DNA of 13,695 nt from Hyphomicrobiales bacterium. Lineage in GTDB: Bacteria > Pseudomonadota > Alphaproteobacteria > Rhizobiales > Aestuariivirgaceae. A program made the position numbers and the translations under genes. Below are positions 7,155 to 13,695 of the stretch, in pieces; position 1 is the stretch's first letter; the number at the start of each line of letters is the position of its first letter. The stretch spans positions 1-13,695 of the forward strand of contig JALSNA010000191.1 in NCBI GenBank assembly GCA_026987255.1. The letters are read 5' to 3'. The notes beneath the pieces were generated by a model. That model saw only the letters and a program-made list of their open reading frames with translations. It was not told where the DNA came from and searched no databases.

Positions 7155-7170
7155 AGCAACAAGCATGCCA
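7155..7170 (-). promoter_or_regulatory. Sigma-54 (-24/-12) promoter of manC
   Basis: The minus strand reads TGGCATG-CTTG-TTGCT, matching the consensus TGGCACG-N4-TTGCW with one change. The invariant GG and GC are exactly ten nt apart. Transcription would start near 7144, about 58 nt before the ATG. No other promoter in the stretch down to the merR terminator is as good. It implies control of manC by an enhancer-binding activator encoded elsewhere. Confidence 0.65.
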
Positions 7171-7260
7171 GATACCGGGCCGCTATTGGCCTTTTGCACC
7201 AGGGGCGTCCTTGACGGTCACAGGGGAGGGCAAGGCATCCAGCTTCGTGACGGCCCACGA

Positions 7261-7298
7261 AAAAAACCGCCGGAGGCCATGTGGCTCCGGCGGTTTTT
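7261..7298 (-). terminator. Rho-independent terminator of the MerR regulator (bidirectional form)
   Basis: CCGCCGGAG (7267-7275) pairs perfectly with CTCCGGCGG (7285-7293); CCA/TGG can pair inside it. The stem is flanked by A6 at 7261-7266 and T5 at 7294-7298, so it is active in either direction. It lies 20 nt after the regulator's stop codon and separates it from manC. Confidence 0.92.
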
Positions 7299-7317
7299 CG
7301 TTCACAACCTGGCCGCC

Positions 7318-7749
7318 CTATTTCTTTTCCTGCGCCAGGCGCTCCTTGAGCATGCCATCGACGATTTCACAGGTGCGCTCCAGGTCGGAAATGGCCTCTT
7401 CCAGCTCCACCCGCTGCTGGCGCAGGGCCACCAGGCGTTCGGCCATCTTGCGCGAGGCCAGCTTGAGCTGCGCCAGCTGGCCGTCCTTGAGATTGTACAG
7501 ATCAAGCATTTCCTTGATCTCGGCCAGGGTGAAACCGACCTTCTTGCCGCGCAGGATCAGTTTCAGACGCGCCCGGTCACGGTAATTGAAAATGCGCGTC
7601 CAGCCACGGCGCGAAGGGTGCAAGAGCCCTTTTTGCTCATAGAAGCGCAAGGCGCGCGGCGTGACATTGAACTCGCGGCACAACTGGGTGATGGAATAGG
7701 TTTCGCTGCGCCGGTCTTTCTTGTCCTTGGTTTCGTGCCCCTCTGCCAT
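7318..7749 (-). CDS. MerR-family transcriptional regulator
   Basis: A 143-residue regulator. The N-terminal winged helix-turn-helix spans about residues 17-85. Key features are YSITQLCREFNVTPRALRFYEQKGLL, followed by TRIFNYRDRARLKLILRGKKVGFTLAEIKEML, the MerR pattern. A long coiled coil for dimerisation follows at about 88-140. There is no cluster of metal-binding cysteines (only two Cys), so it is not a classic metal sensor. The wording of the DNA-binding domain resembles the LiuR-like group of proteobacterial MerR regulators, but no branched-chain amino acid catabolic gene is adjacent and the target is unknown. The start at 7749 is preceded by AAGGAG nine nt upstream. The in-frame ATG at 7806 has no ribosome binding site and would add a charged tail unlike the family. 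Promoter and operator-like repeats lie at 7801-7906, suggesting autoregulation. Confidence 0.9.
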   Translation of the reverse strand: MAEGHETKDKKDRRSETYSITQLCREFNVTPRALRFYEQKGLLHPSRRGWTRIFNYRDRARLKLILRGKKVGFTLAEIKEMLDLYNLKDGQLAQLKLASRKMAERLVALRQQRVELEEAISDLERTCEIVDGMLKERLAQEKK

Positions 7750-7800
7750 GGTTTTCAACTCCTTTTCGGGGCCGCCGGTCCTTTTTCCGGTTTCTTGTCT

Positions 7801-7906
7801 GGTCATGACCGGATGTGACGGCTTGGCCCTTGATTTTTACTGTTGCAACTAGTGGTCAGTTGATTTGACCAGAGCCCTCATTAATGAGACCGTGGCCAAA
7901 GGTCAA
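7801..7906 (-). promoter_or_regulatory. Putative promoter and operator cluster of the MerR gene
   Basis: On the minus strand TTGACC (7906-7901), 17 nt and TAATGA (7883-7878) make a plausible sigma-70 promoter. The -10 lies inside the perfect palindrome CTCATTAATGAG (7877-7888). GGTCA-type half-sites recur: the palindrome GGTCATGACC at 7801-7810, an inverted pair TGGTCA/TGACCA (7853-7858, 7866-7871), and GGTCAA at 7901-7906. A weaker + strand promoter (TTGATT at 7860-7865, 16 nt, TAATGA at 7882-7887) could share the palindrome and fire toward podJ. Which protein binds is inference. Confidence 0.45.
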
Positions 7907-7999
7907 CCAGAAATGCGGCTGCGTCAAGACGGCCTGCAATTTATTCCGTCTACTGAATGTTCCCTCGTGTCAAGCATTTTGTGCGCATTTTATGGACAA

Positions 8000-8109
8000 T
8001 TTACCAAACGTTAATTTCGTCAAGACGCCTTTTTGCCCGCCCCTTTCCCCTCGCAAGAACAAACCTTCCGGCCTTTAAGGGAATCTTTACCAAAGTCGTT
8101 AACCTTTGG
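8000..8109 (+). promoter_or_regulatory. podJ upstream region with CtrA-like and GANTC sites
   Basis: TTTA-N7-TTAA at 8000-8014 is one base from the CtrA box TTAA-N7-TTAA. GAATC at 8081-8085 is a CcrM methylation site (GANTC). A second related stretch at 8087-8104 repeats TTTACCAAA followed by GTTAAC. There CCAAAG (8090-8095) and CTTTGG (8104-8109) form an inverted repeat around TCGTTAAC. I see no clear -35/-10 pair. The rest of 7907-8190 holds no gene that I can support. Confidence 0.35.
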
Positions 8110-8190
8110 CGGACAGAACATGCGCCTCCCTTGGCATTGCGCCGGGCAGCGGGCGGCATCGGCAGGCACATTTTGGATTGCGAGAGTATC

Positions 8191-11100
8191 ATGGGCACGA
8201 AGGCGGCAAGGACCTGGAGCGTCAAGGGCATTGACTCAAGCGCGCGCGCGGCGGCCAAGAGGGCGGCGCAGGCGCGCGGCATGACGCTTGGCGAATGGCT
8301 GAACGAGATGATTTTGACCCGGGCGGATGATACGGATGCCAAGGGACGGCCACCACGCCGGGCCAGCCGTTGCGCCGATGACGATATCGCTGGCAAGCTG
8401 GACGATCTGGCCACCCAGTTGCGCGCCCTGAGCCGTCGGGATCAGGACACCGCGGTTGCCCGCTTTGCCGCTCTCAGTGATGAAGAGGCCGCCGCCATGA
8501 GCGCCCTGGCCGAGCGTGTGGAGCGCAATGAGCAGCACTTGGCCCAGAGCCTTCGGACCATCAACCAGCGCCTGGATGAATTGGCGGCGCGCATGGCCGA
8601 ACAGGATGAAGCCGCGCCCGCGCCGCAAAGGCCCGAGGATGTCCCCGGCTATGCGGAGCTGGAGACGGCGCTGCGCAATGTGGTCGATCATCTGGAGGTC
8701 TCCGAAAACCGCACAGCACAGACCCTGGCGCGCCTTCAGGAGCGCCTGGAGCAGGTGGCGGCCCAGGCCGCCGAAGCGGCGCAAGACAGACCCGATGAGC
8801 AAAGCGCCCGGGCTTTCATGGATCTGGAAAGCCGCCTTGAGCAACTCAACAGCCGCCTTTCCTCCCTTCAGGCCGAGGCCGGCGAACAGGTGCGCGCCTA
8901 TGTCGACGAGCACATGGGGGCGCTGGCGGAGCGCGTCAATGCCGTGCACATGGTCTCCCAGGCCCTGCCGGAGAAGATGGAAAGCATGATCGGCCAGGTG
9001 ACCGGCGAAAAGCTGAGCGAGGCCGAAGCCCGCCTGGAAGGCATGGTCAGCTCCCTGCGCGGCAAGCTGGAGGACATGGCCACAAATGCCCTCGATGTCA
9101 GCCGCATCGATTCGGAGATGGAAAGCCTCAACCGCAAGCTGGACGATCTGTCCGCCCGCGCCGCCTCCATGAGCGACGTGGAGGCCATGCGCCAGGCCAT
9201 TGGCCAGCTCTCGGCGGCGGTGGAAGGCAAGGCGGACCGCGCCGAGGTGGACAGCCTGAATGCCCGTATCGACGCTCTTTTAGAGCAAATGGAAAAGGAG
9301 CGCGCCGAGGGCGGATACCTGCCGCAGATTTCCGCCCTGGAAACCAAGGTGCGCGAGTTGGAAGAGGCCATGCGCGAGGCGGCGGCCAATGCCGCCGGGC
9401 CGGATGCGGTCGCGGCGCTTCAGGCCCATGTCGCGGGGCTCGATTCGCGCCTGCAACAGGCCGAGCAGCAAGTTTCCGCCATGCCCGCGTTGCAAAACGC
9501 CATTGCCACCTTGCAGCAGTCCCTGGAGGGCGTCCACGAGGCCTCCCGCCAGACGGCGGAAGAGACGGCCATGCGCATCGCCGCCGACATGGCGCCATCC
9601 GCTCCTGCGGATTCCAGCGCCGAGATTGCCGCCCTCAAGCAGGGGCTGGAGGCCATCAGGGCCTCCTCCGAGACGGCCAATGCGCAGACCAAGGACACCC
9701 TGGCGGCCGTTCACGAGACTCTGGAGCACATCATCGGCAAGCTCAATGCGCTGGAAGAGGCCCAGGCGCGCGAACAGCAGGAGAAAGCGGCGCAAACTCA
9801 ACCGCAGCCGCAGCCCGAAACCGCCCCGGCTGCCCACGATGCCCTCAGCGCGGCCCATGCCGCCGGCATCGACCTGACCATGCCCGAAATGCCGGATTTG
9901 CATGCCCCACAGGCGGCGGCCCCCGAGGCGGCGCAGCAGGATATGGGCAACATGGCGGCCGCCGCCATGCCTGGCAATGACACCGCCGCGGCGCACGAGC
10001 CGCAGACCGGACAGCCGCAGATCAAGGAAGACTTCATCGCCGCCGCCCGGCGCGCCGCCATGGCGGCATCCGGCAGCGCCGGTGAAGCCGGGGAAAGCGC
10101 CGGTGGTCTGCTGGGCAGGCTGCGCGGCAAGGCGCGCCAGGAAAAGCATGACCCTTCCGTGATTGCCCGGCCGCAGGCCACCGCGGACACCGGCCGGGGC
10201 ATGCCCGGTGGCCACCCCCTGCCCGGTTCCGCGCCGCTGCAGGATGCCGGGGAGGAGAAAAAGGGCCTGTTCAGCCTCTCCTTCCTCAATCGCGGCAAGA
10301 AGGATGCCGCAGACAAGCCACAGGACGCCGCCAGTGGTGACAGTGGTGACAAGGGGCAGGCCGATGGTGGCAAGCGCCGCCTGGTGCTTGCCGGACTGGT
10401 GCTCCTGATGGCCGCCGGCGCCTTCTTCGTCAACCAGCGCAGCGCCCAGCCTCCCCGCGTGCAGACTCCGGCCATCGAGACCCCGGCCAGCGAATCCCCC
10501 GCCTCCGGTCCGGCCGGCAAGGCGCAGGCCCCCGGCGCACACTCTCCGCAGAAGACACCGCAGGATCCGGAAGCATCCTCCGGAGCCAGAGATCCCGCCG
10601 CCAGGGCCGCACCCGGCAAGAAGGCCGATGCCGGTTTTGCCGGTGAACTGAGCCAGAAGCTCGCCTCTTTGGGCAATGGCACGGCCGCCCGGAGCGCAGC
10701 GGATGCATCCGGCGGCGCTGAGCCCTTCGCGACCGCCTCCTTAGGTCAGGTGGCCGCCGTCAGCCCGGCCAACGGCCCGCGCGCCATGTCCATTCCGGCG
10801 GCCATCGGCACCCCCGCCTTGCGCATGGCCGCCTCCAGCGGCGATCCCAAGGCGCAGTTCATCGTTGCCAGCGCCTGGTTGCGCGGGCGCGGCGTCAAGC
10901 GCGATTTCGCCAAGGCGGCGCAGTGGTATGCCAAGGCCGCCGCCAAGGGCCTTGCCGTGGCGCAATACCGCCTGGGCACGCTCTATGAGCGCGGCCGCGG
11001 CCTGCCCCATGACATGGCCAAGGCCCGTCACTGGTATGAGCAGGCAGCCAGGGCGGGCAACGTCAAGGCCATGCACAATCTGGCCGTTATTCTCGCCAAC

Positions 11101-11688
11101 AACACCGCCGGCAAGGCCGATTATGCCGCCTCCGCCCATTGGTTCCGCATGGCCGCCGAACATGGCCTGCGCGACAGCCAGTACAACATGGCGGTGCTCT
11201 ATCAGCGTGGCCTGGGCGTCAAGGCCGATCTGGCCGAGGCCTACAAGTGGTTCGCCCTGGCGGCGCGCAGCGGCGACATGGACGCCGCCCAGCGCAAGGC
11301 TGCCCTCGCAGGCTCGCTGGGCGCACAGACGAAGGCCGCCATGGACCGCCAGATCAACAGCTGGAAACCGCGCAAGGCCATCCAGGAGGCCAATGTCGTC
11401 ACCATCGACAAGCCCGAATGGCGCATCCGGAGCAGCGCCGCAAAAAGCGCCGAAAGGCTCGATGCCGCCTCCGCCATGCCCCTGACGCGCACCCAGACGA
11501 TCCGCAAGATGCAGGAACTGCTGACCCGCCTGGGCTATGATGCAGGCCCCGCCGATGGCAAGATGGGCAACCGCACCGCCAATGCCATCCGCCTGTTCCA
11601 GCTGCAATCGGGCCTGCCGGTCAATGGCCAGCCCTCGGCGCAGGTTCTGCAGCTGTTGCAGGCCCGCGCCGCCAGCCCCAGCGCCTGA
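8191..11688 (+). CDS. podJ: Polar organelle development protein PodJ (localization factor)
   Basis: Membrane-spanning scaffold that in Caulobacter and relatives marks one cell pole and recruits pole-specific proteins. The product is 1165 residues, longer than my recollection of Caulobacter PodJ (about 970). In order: an N-terminal motif with WSVKGID and GMTLGEWLNEMIL (residues 9-43), a PodJ hallmark; a long cytoplasmic coiled coil at about 90-530, rich in Glu, Gln, Arg and Ala; a Pro/Ala-rich stretch with EDFIAAARRAAMAA near 620; one membrane segment at about 731-748 after KRR; a Pro/Ser-rich periplasmic linker; four Sel1/TPR-like repeats at about 878-1035 (for example AQFIVASAWLRGRGVKRD); and a peptidoglycan-binding domain at about 1096-1158 with GYDAGPADGKMGNRTANAIRLFQ. 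The start at 8191 gives the conserved N-terminus. Its ribosome binding site is weak (GAGAG four nt before), and the open frame extends upstream to 7957 without homology-like sequence. Transcription appears independent of neighbours. Confidence 0.93.
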   Translation: MGTKAARTWSVKGIDSSARAAAKRAAQARGMTLGEWLNEMILTRADDTDAKGRPPRRASRCADDDIAGKLDDLATQLRALSRRDQDTAVARFAALSDEEAAAMSALAERVERNEQHLAQSLRTINQRLDELAARMAEQDEAAPAPQRPEDVPGYAELETALRNVVDHLEVSENRTAQTLARLQERLEQVAAQAAEAAQDRPDEQSARAFMDLESRLEQLNSRLSSLQAEAGEQVRAYVDEHMGALAERVNAVHMVSQALPEKMESMIGQVTGEKLSEAEARLEGMVSSLRGKLEDMATNALDVSRIDSEMESLNRKLDDLSARAASMSDVEAMRQAIGQLSAAVEGKADRAEVDSLNARIDALLEQMEKERAEGGYLPQISALETKVRELEEAMREAAANAAGPDAVAALQAHVAGLDSRLQQAEQQVSAMPALQNAIATLQQSLEGVHEASRQTAEETAMRIAADMAPSAPADSSAEIAALKQGLEAIRASSETANAQTKDTLAAVHETLEHIIGKLNALEEAQAREQQEKAAQTQPQPQPETAPAAHDALSAAHAAGIDLTMPEMPDLHAPQAAAPEAAQQDMGNMAAAAMPGNDTAAAHEPQTGQPQIKEDFIAAARRAAMAASGSAGEAGESAGGLLGRLRGKARQEKHDPSVIARPQATADTGRGMPGGHPLPGSAPLQDAGEEKKGLFSLSFLNRGKKDAADKPQDAASGDSGDKGQADGGKRRLVLAGLVLLMAAGAFFVNQRSAQPPRVQTPAIETPASESPASGPAGKAQAPGAHSPQKTPQDPEASSGARDPAARAAPGKKADAGFAGELSQKLASLGNGTAARSAADASGGAEPFATASLGQVAAVSPANGPRAMSIPAAIGTPALRMAASSGDPKAQFIVASAWLRGRGVKRDFAKAAQWYAKAAAKGLAVAQYRLGTLYERGRGLPHDMAKARHWYEQAARAGNVKAMHNLAVILANNTAGKADYAASAHWFRMAAEHGLRDSQYNMAVLYQRGLGVKADLAEAYKWFALAARSGDMDAAQRKAALAGSLGAQTKAAMDRQINSWKPRKAIQEANVVTIDKPEWRIRSSAAKSAERLDAASAMPLTRTQTIRKMQELLTRLGYDAGPADGKMGNRTANAIRLFQLQSGLPVNGQPSAQVLQLLQARAASPSA

Positions 11689-11734
11689 CCGGAACGGCAG
11701 GAAGGGGCTTTCGCACACCGGAACGATCCGCCTC

Positions 11735-11767
11735 CCTCCATTCCCGGCAGGCCGCCGGGCATGGAGG
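11735..11767. other. Stable hairpin after podJ
   Basis: CCTCCAT (11735-11741) pairs with ATGGAGG (11761-11767), and CCCGGC pairs with GCCGGG inside. This gives 13 pairs with one internal mismatch and a 5-nt loop. It starts 46 nt after the podJ stop. There is no T-run, so it may stabilise or end the podJ transcript in another way. No other feature is visible in 11689-11852. Confidence 0.6.
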
Positions 11768-11852
11768 CCGCTTGTCTCCACATGGCCACCAAATCGCGCT
11801 GCAAACCCTGCCCCTTTTCCCGCCCCGGCAATGGTGGCATGCTGGCGGGGTC

Positions 11853-12239
11853 ATGATCCGCACGAACGCCATTGTCGCCGTCATTCTGGCCCTGCCCCTG
11901 TGGCTGGCCGCCTGGCTGGCCCATGCCGCGCCGCCTTTTGCGCCCTGGGCCGCCATTGCCCTGTCATGGGGCGCTGTGCTCATTGTCTGGCGCGCCGCCG
12001 CGGCGGCACTGAAAACGCAAGGGTCATGGCGCAAGGGCGCCCTGGCGGGCATGGGGCTTGCCGCCCTGCTTTTGCCCTTTGCGCCGCTGGCGGCCGCCCT
12101 GGCCGTCCTGGCCTGCTGCCTGCTGATCCTTGCCGCACTCATGATGGGGCGCGGCTGCCATGCCTGTGGCCCAGAGCCCCTTTGCGCCACCTTGGCCCTG
12201 CCGCCCGTGCTGTGGCTGGAGCTGGTGGTGCTGTTCTGA
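11853..12239 (+). CDS. Small hypothetical membrane protein
   Basis: A 128-residue protein that I do not recognise. It is very hydrophobic and rich in Ala and Leu, with about four possible membrane segments: residues 5-22, 27-47, about 61-90 (one or two) and the C-terminal 110-128. A short polar loop contains GCHACG and a further Cys near LC. The first segment could serve as a signal anchor. The ATG at 11853 follows GGCGGGG, a weak ribosome binding site placed very close to it; a TTG at 11772 is the only longer option and adds non-membrane sequence. It lies between podJ and trxB in the same direction, 164 nt after podJ and 158 nt before trxB. The open frame with membrane-like composition supports a real gene, but GC-rich DNA can produce such frames by chance. 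Confidence 0.55.
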   Translation: MIRTNAIVAVILALPLWLAAWLAHAAPPFAPWAAIALSWGAVLIVWRAAAAALKTQGSWRKGALAGMGLAALLLPFAPLAAALAVLACCLLILAALMMGRGCHACGPEPLCATLALPPVLWLELVVLF

Positions 12240-12341
12240 CCGGCCCTGTGGCATTGCCGGGCAGGCCTCCTTGAGGGCCTCTTGCAAAAAAGGGACTTGA
12301 GTCCGCCCCTGCGGCGCGCCATCTTGAAGGCAGTTTTTCCA

Positions 12342-12377
12342 ATGCGCCAGATGGAGTCGTCTGGCGCATCAGCCAGA
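12342..12377 (+). promoter_or_regulatory. Two mutually exclusive hairpins before the trxB ribosome binding site
   Basis: ATGCGCCAGA (12342-12351) and TCTGGCGCAT (12360-12369) form a perfect 10-bp stem with an 8-nt loop. A second GCCAGA at 12372-12377 can instead pair with TCTGGC (12360-12365) over a 6-nt loop. The Shine-Dalgarno AGGAGG starts five nt later, at 12382. The loop contains GAGTC, a GANTC methylation site. It could be an RNA switch in the leader or a DNA operator dyad. Confidence 0.5.
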
Positions 12378-12397
12378 CATCAGGAGGCCCACCGGTC

Positions 12398-13342
12398 ATG
12401 TCCATTCGTCACGAGAACGTCATCATCATAGGCTCCGGCCCGGCCGGATACACCGCCGCCATCTATGCCGCCCGCGCCATGCTCTCGCCGCTCATCATCT
12501 GCGGCATCCAGCCCGGCGGCCAGCTGACCATCACCACCGACGTGGAGAACTATCCCGGCTTCGCCGATCCCATCCAGGGCCCCTGGCTCATGGAGCAGAT
12601 GCGCGAACAGGCCGAGAAGATGGGCGCGGCCATCATCTCCGATCACATCACCAGGGTGGACCTCTCGGCCCGTCCCTTCCGCCTCACCGGCGATGGCGGG
12701 CAGGAGTATTCGTGCGATGCGCTGATCATCGCCACCGGCGCCCAGGCCATGTGGCTGGGGCTCGATTCGGAAGAGAAGTTCAAGGGCTTTGGCGTCTCCG
12801 CCTGCGCCACCTGCGATGGCTTCTTCTACAAGGGCAAGAAGGTCATCGTGGTCGGCGGCGGCAACACGGCGGTGGAGGAGGCCATCTACCTGACCAATTT
12901 CGCCAGCGAGGTGATTCTCGTCCACCGCCGCGACGAGCTGCGCGCCGAGAAGGTGTTGCAAAAACGCCTGCTGGACAATCCGAAAATCACCGTCATGTGG
13001 GATACGGTGCTCGAAGAGGTCCTGGGCGAGGACATGCCCAAGTCCGTCACCGGCGCCAGGCTGAAGAACGTCAAGACCGGCGAGGTCACCACCATGGAGG
13101 TGGACGGCATCTTCATCGCCATAGGCCACAAGCCCTCCACCGAGCTTTTCGACGGCCAGCTGGAGCTCAAGCGCGGCGGCTATATCAAGACCGCCTGCGA
13201 TTCCACCGCCACCTCCGTGCCCGGCGTCTTCGCCGCCGGTGACGTGGCCGATGACCGCTTCAAGCAGGCGGTGACCGCCGCCGGCATGGGCTGCATGGCG
13301 GCCATCGAGGTGGAGCATTTCCTGGCCGAATCCGAGAGCTGA
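12398..13342 (+). CDS. trxB: Thioredoxin-disulfide reductase TrxB
   Basis: Cytoplasmic flavoenzyme that passes electrons from NADPH through FAD and a redox disulfide to thioredoxin. The 314-residue length is standard. Seen are the FAD-binding GSGPAG at 12-17, the active-site CATC at 136-139 followed by DGFF, the NADPH-binding [10 protein letters not shown] at 153-162 with [10 protein letters not shown] at 176-185 (the arginines select NADPH), and the second FAD motif [19 protein letters not shown] near the C-terminus. The start at 12398 has AGGAGG ten nt upstream. The preceding 158 nt carry a strong inverted repeat, so expression may be controlled there. No thioredoxin gene is present in the window. 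A possible weak terminator follows: CGCC/GGCG at about 13376-13390 and then T7 at 13392-13398. Confidence 0.98.
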   Translation: MSIRHENVIIIGSGPAGYTAAIYAARAMLSPLIICGIQPGGQLTITTDVENYPGFADPIQGPWLMEQMREQAEKMGAAIISDHITRVDLSARPFRLTGDGGQEYSCDALIIATGAQAMWLGLDSEEKFKGFGVSACATCDGFFYKGKKVIVVGGGNTAVEEAIYLTNFASEVILVHRRDELRAEKVLQKRLLDNPKITVMWDTVLEEVLGEDMPKSVTGARLKNVKTGEVTTMEVDGIFIAIGHKPSTELFDGQLELKRGGYIKTACDSTATSVPGVFAAGDVADDRFKQAVTAAGMGCMAAIEVEHFLAESES

Positions 13343-13409
13343 AGGCCGCAAGAGGGCATCGTTCTTTCGCTTGCGCCGCAGGAAAAGGCGATTTTTTTCA
13401 AGGACAAGA

Positions 13410-13435
13410 GCCAATGGCGAAAAATCGCCATTGGC
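13410..13435. other. Perfect inverted repeat downstream of trxB
   Basis: GCCAATGGCGA (13410-13420) and TCGCCATTGGC (13425-13435) form an 11-bp perfect stem with an AAAA loop. No T-run follows on either side within a few bases, so it is not a standard terminator. It could be an operator for the next gene or a transcript-end hairpin for trxB. Confidence 0.6.
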
Positions 13436-13640
13436 GCGCCCTTGCAAGAAGTTCAAACCCGGATTTGCCCGCCGCTCCCATGGCCCGGCTCACCCTTCCG
13501 GTGCGCCTCCGTGTTCAGTCCGGCATTTTTTTGCGACGGAATCAGCCATCTGTATCCGTTTCATGTCCGGATGCGCCCTTCCGCCCCGGGTGCATCCCGC
13601 CCCAGGCGATCCCCTCAAGGGGCAAATAAGGAGACAGGAC
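13436..13640 (+). promoter_or_regulatory. Leader of the last gene with small inverted repeats
   Basis: GGATGC (13569-13574) and GCATCC (13592-13597) form an inverted repeat, as do CCCC and GGGG (13611-13622, loop TCAA), which lies just before the ribosome binding site AAGGAG (13628-13633). A weak promoter (TTTGCG and, 17 nt later, TATCCG, about 13529-13557) is possible. No protein-coding gene is supported here. Confidence 0.3.
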
Positions 13641-13695
13641 ATGACACGCACAGGCAAGATTCTCATTGCTTTTTCGGCCCTTGGCATGCTCGGCG
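13641..13695 (+). CDS. Partial CDS, probable secreted protein or lipoprotein (N-terminus only)
   Basis: The ATG at 13641 is preceded by a good ribosome binding site, AAGGAG, seven nt upstream. The 18 visible residues are MTRTGKILIAFSALGMLG: a short basic start and then a hydrophobic stretch, as in a signal peptide, possibly leading to a lipobox. The reading frame is cut by the window edge, so the family cannot be identified. Confidence 0.6.
   Translation, partial: MTRTGKILIAFSALGMLG

Noticed and set aside
7087..7155. Longer manC start
   Set aside because: The family N-terminus begins at the ATG at 7086, which has a good ribosome binding site. The longer form would include most of the sigma-54 transcript leader.
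7750..7806. Longer MerR start at 7806
   Set aside because: No ribosome binding site there, while AAGGAG sits nine nt before the ATG at 7749.
7957..8190. 78-residue N-terminal extension of podJ
   Set aside because: The extension shows no PodJ-like sequence. The conserved N-terminal motif begins just after the ATG at 8191, and the extension covers the regulatory region.
13497..13512. Possible extra copy of the S element
   Set aside because: It shares CCGGTGCGCC and TCCGTG with the S unit at 412 but lacks the stem pairing; likely chance in GC-rich sequence.
1..13695. tRNA, rRNA, transposase or phage genes
   Set aside because: I looked for cloverleaf-like segments, transposase motifs and terminal inverted repeats with target duplications and found none that I could support.

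Overview
This window looks like chromosomal DNA of a GC-rich alphaproteobacterium. The main evidence is the 8191-11688 gene, which has the complete architecture of the alphaproteobacterial polarity protein PodJ. An upstream dnaK promoter of the alphaproteobacterial RpoH type (CTTG-N18-CCTATATAAG) and GANTC/CtrA-like sites before podJ agree with this. I cannot assign an order or genus.

Layout, left to right. Positions 1-482 hold no credible gene. They carry a dense array of RNA-like hairpins: seven copies of a short element (S) and four long palindromes (L), spaced 38, 91, 92, 91, 91 and 39 nt apart and running off the left edge. Next come, all on the minus strand, an EamA-family membrane exporter (497-1402), a strong terminator, dnaJ (1591-2736), an intergenic hairpin and dnaK (2877-4796). 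dnaK has a long leader and an RpoH-type promoter. Divergent from dnaK, and sharing its short promoter region, is alkB (5003-5635), a DNA/RNA dealkylation repair dioxygenase. It converges, with a 23 nt gap, on manC/algA (5659-7086), which makes GDP-mannose and has a near-consensus sigma-54 promoter. Upstream of that lie a terminator and a MerR-family regulator (7318-7749) with a cluster of GGTCA-type half-sites at its promoter. Reading rightward are podJ (8191-11688), a small unknown membrane protein (11853-12239), thioredoxin reductase trxB (12398-13342) and the first codons of a further gene with an N-terminal hydrophobic segment (13641 onward).

Functionally this is mostly housekeeping and stress biology: DnaK/DnaJ protein folding, AlkB repair, TrxB redox balance, GDP-mannose supply for surface polysaccharide, and PodJ cell-pole organisation. 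The genes do not form one pathway. I see no phage, transposon, CRISPR or tRNA.

The least conventional part is the hairpin array at 1-482. Its stems are kept by compensatory changes while reading frames are not, so selection or repair acts on the fold rather than on a protein. Other points of interest are two mutually exclusive hairpins just before the trxB ribosome binding site, a small hairpin over the dnaK Shine-Dalgarno, and the sigma-54 promoter of manC.
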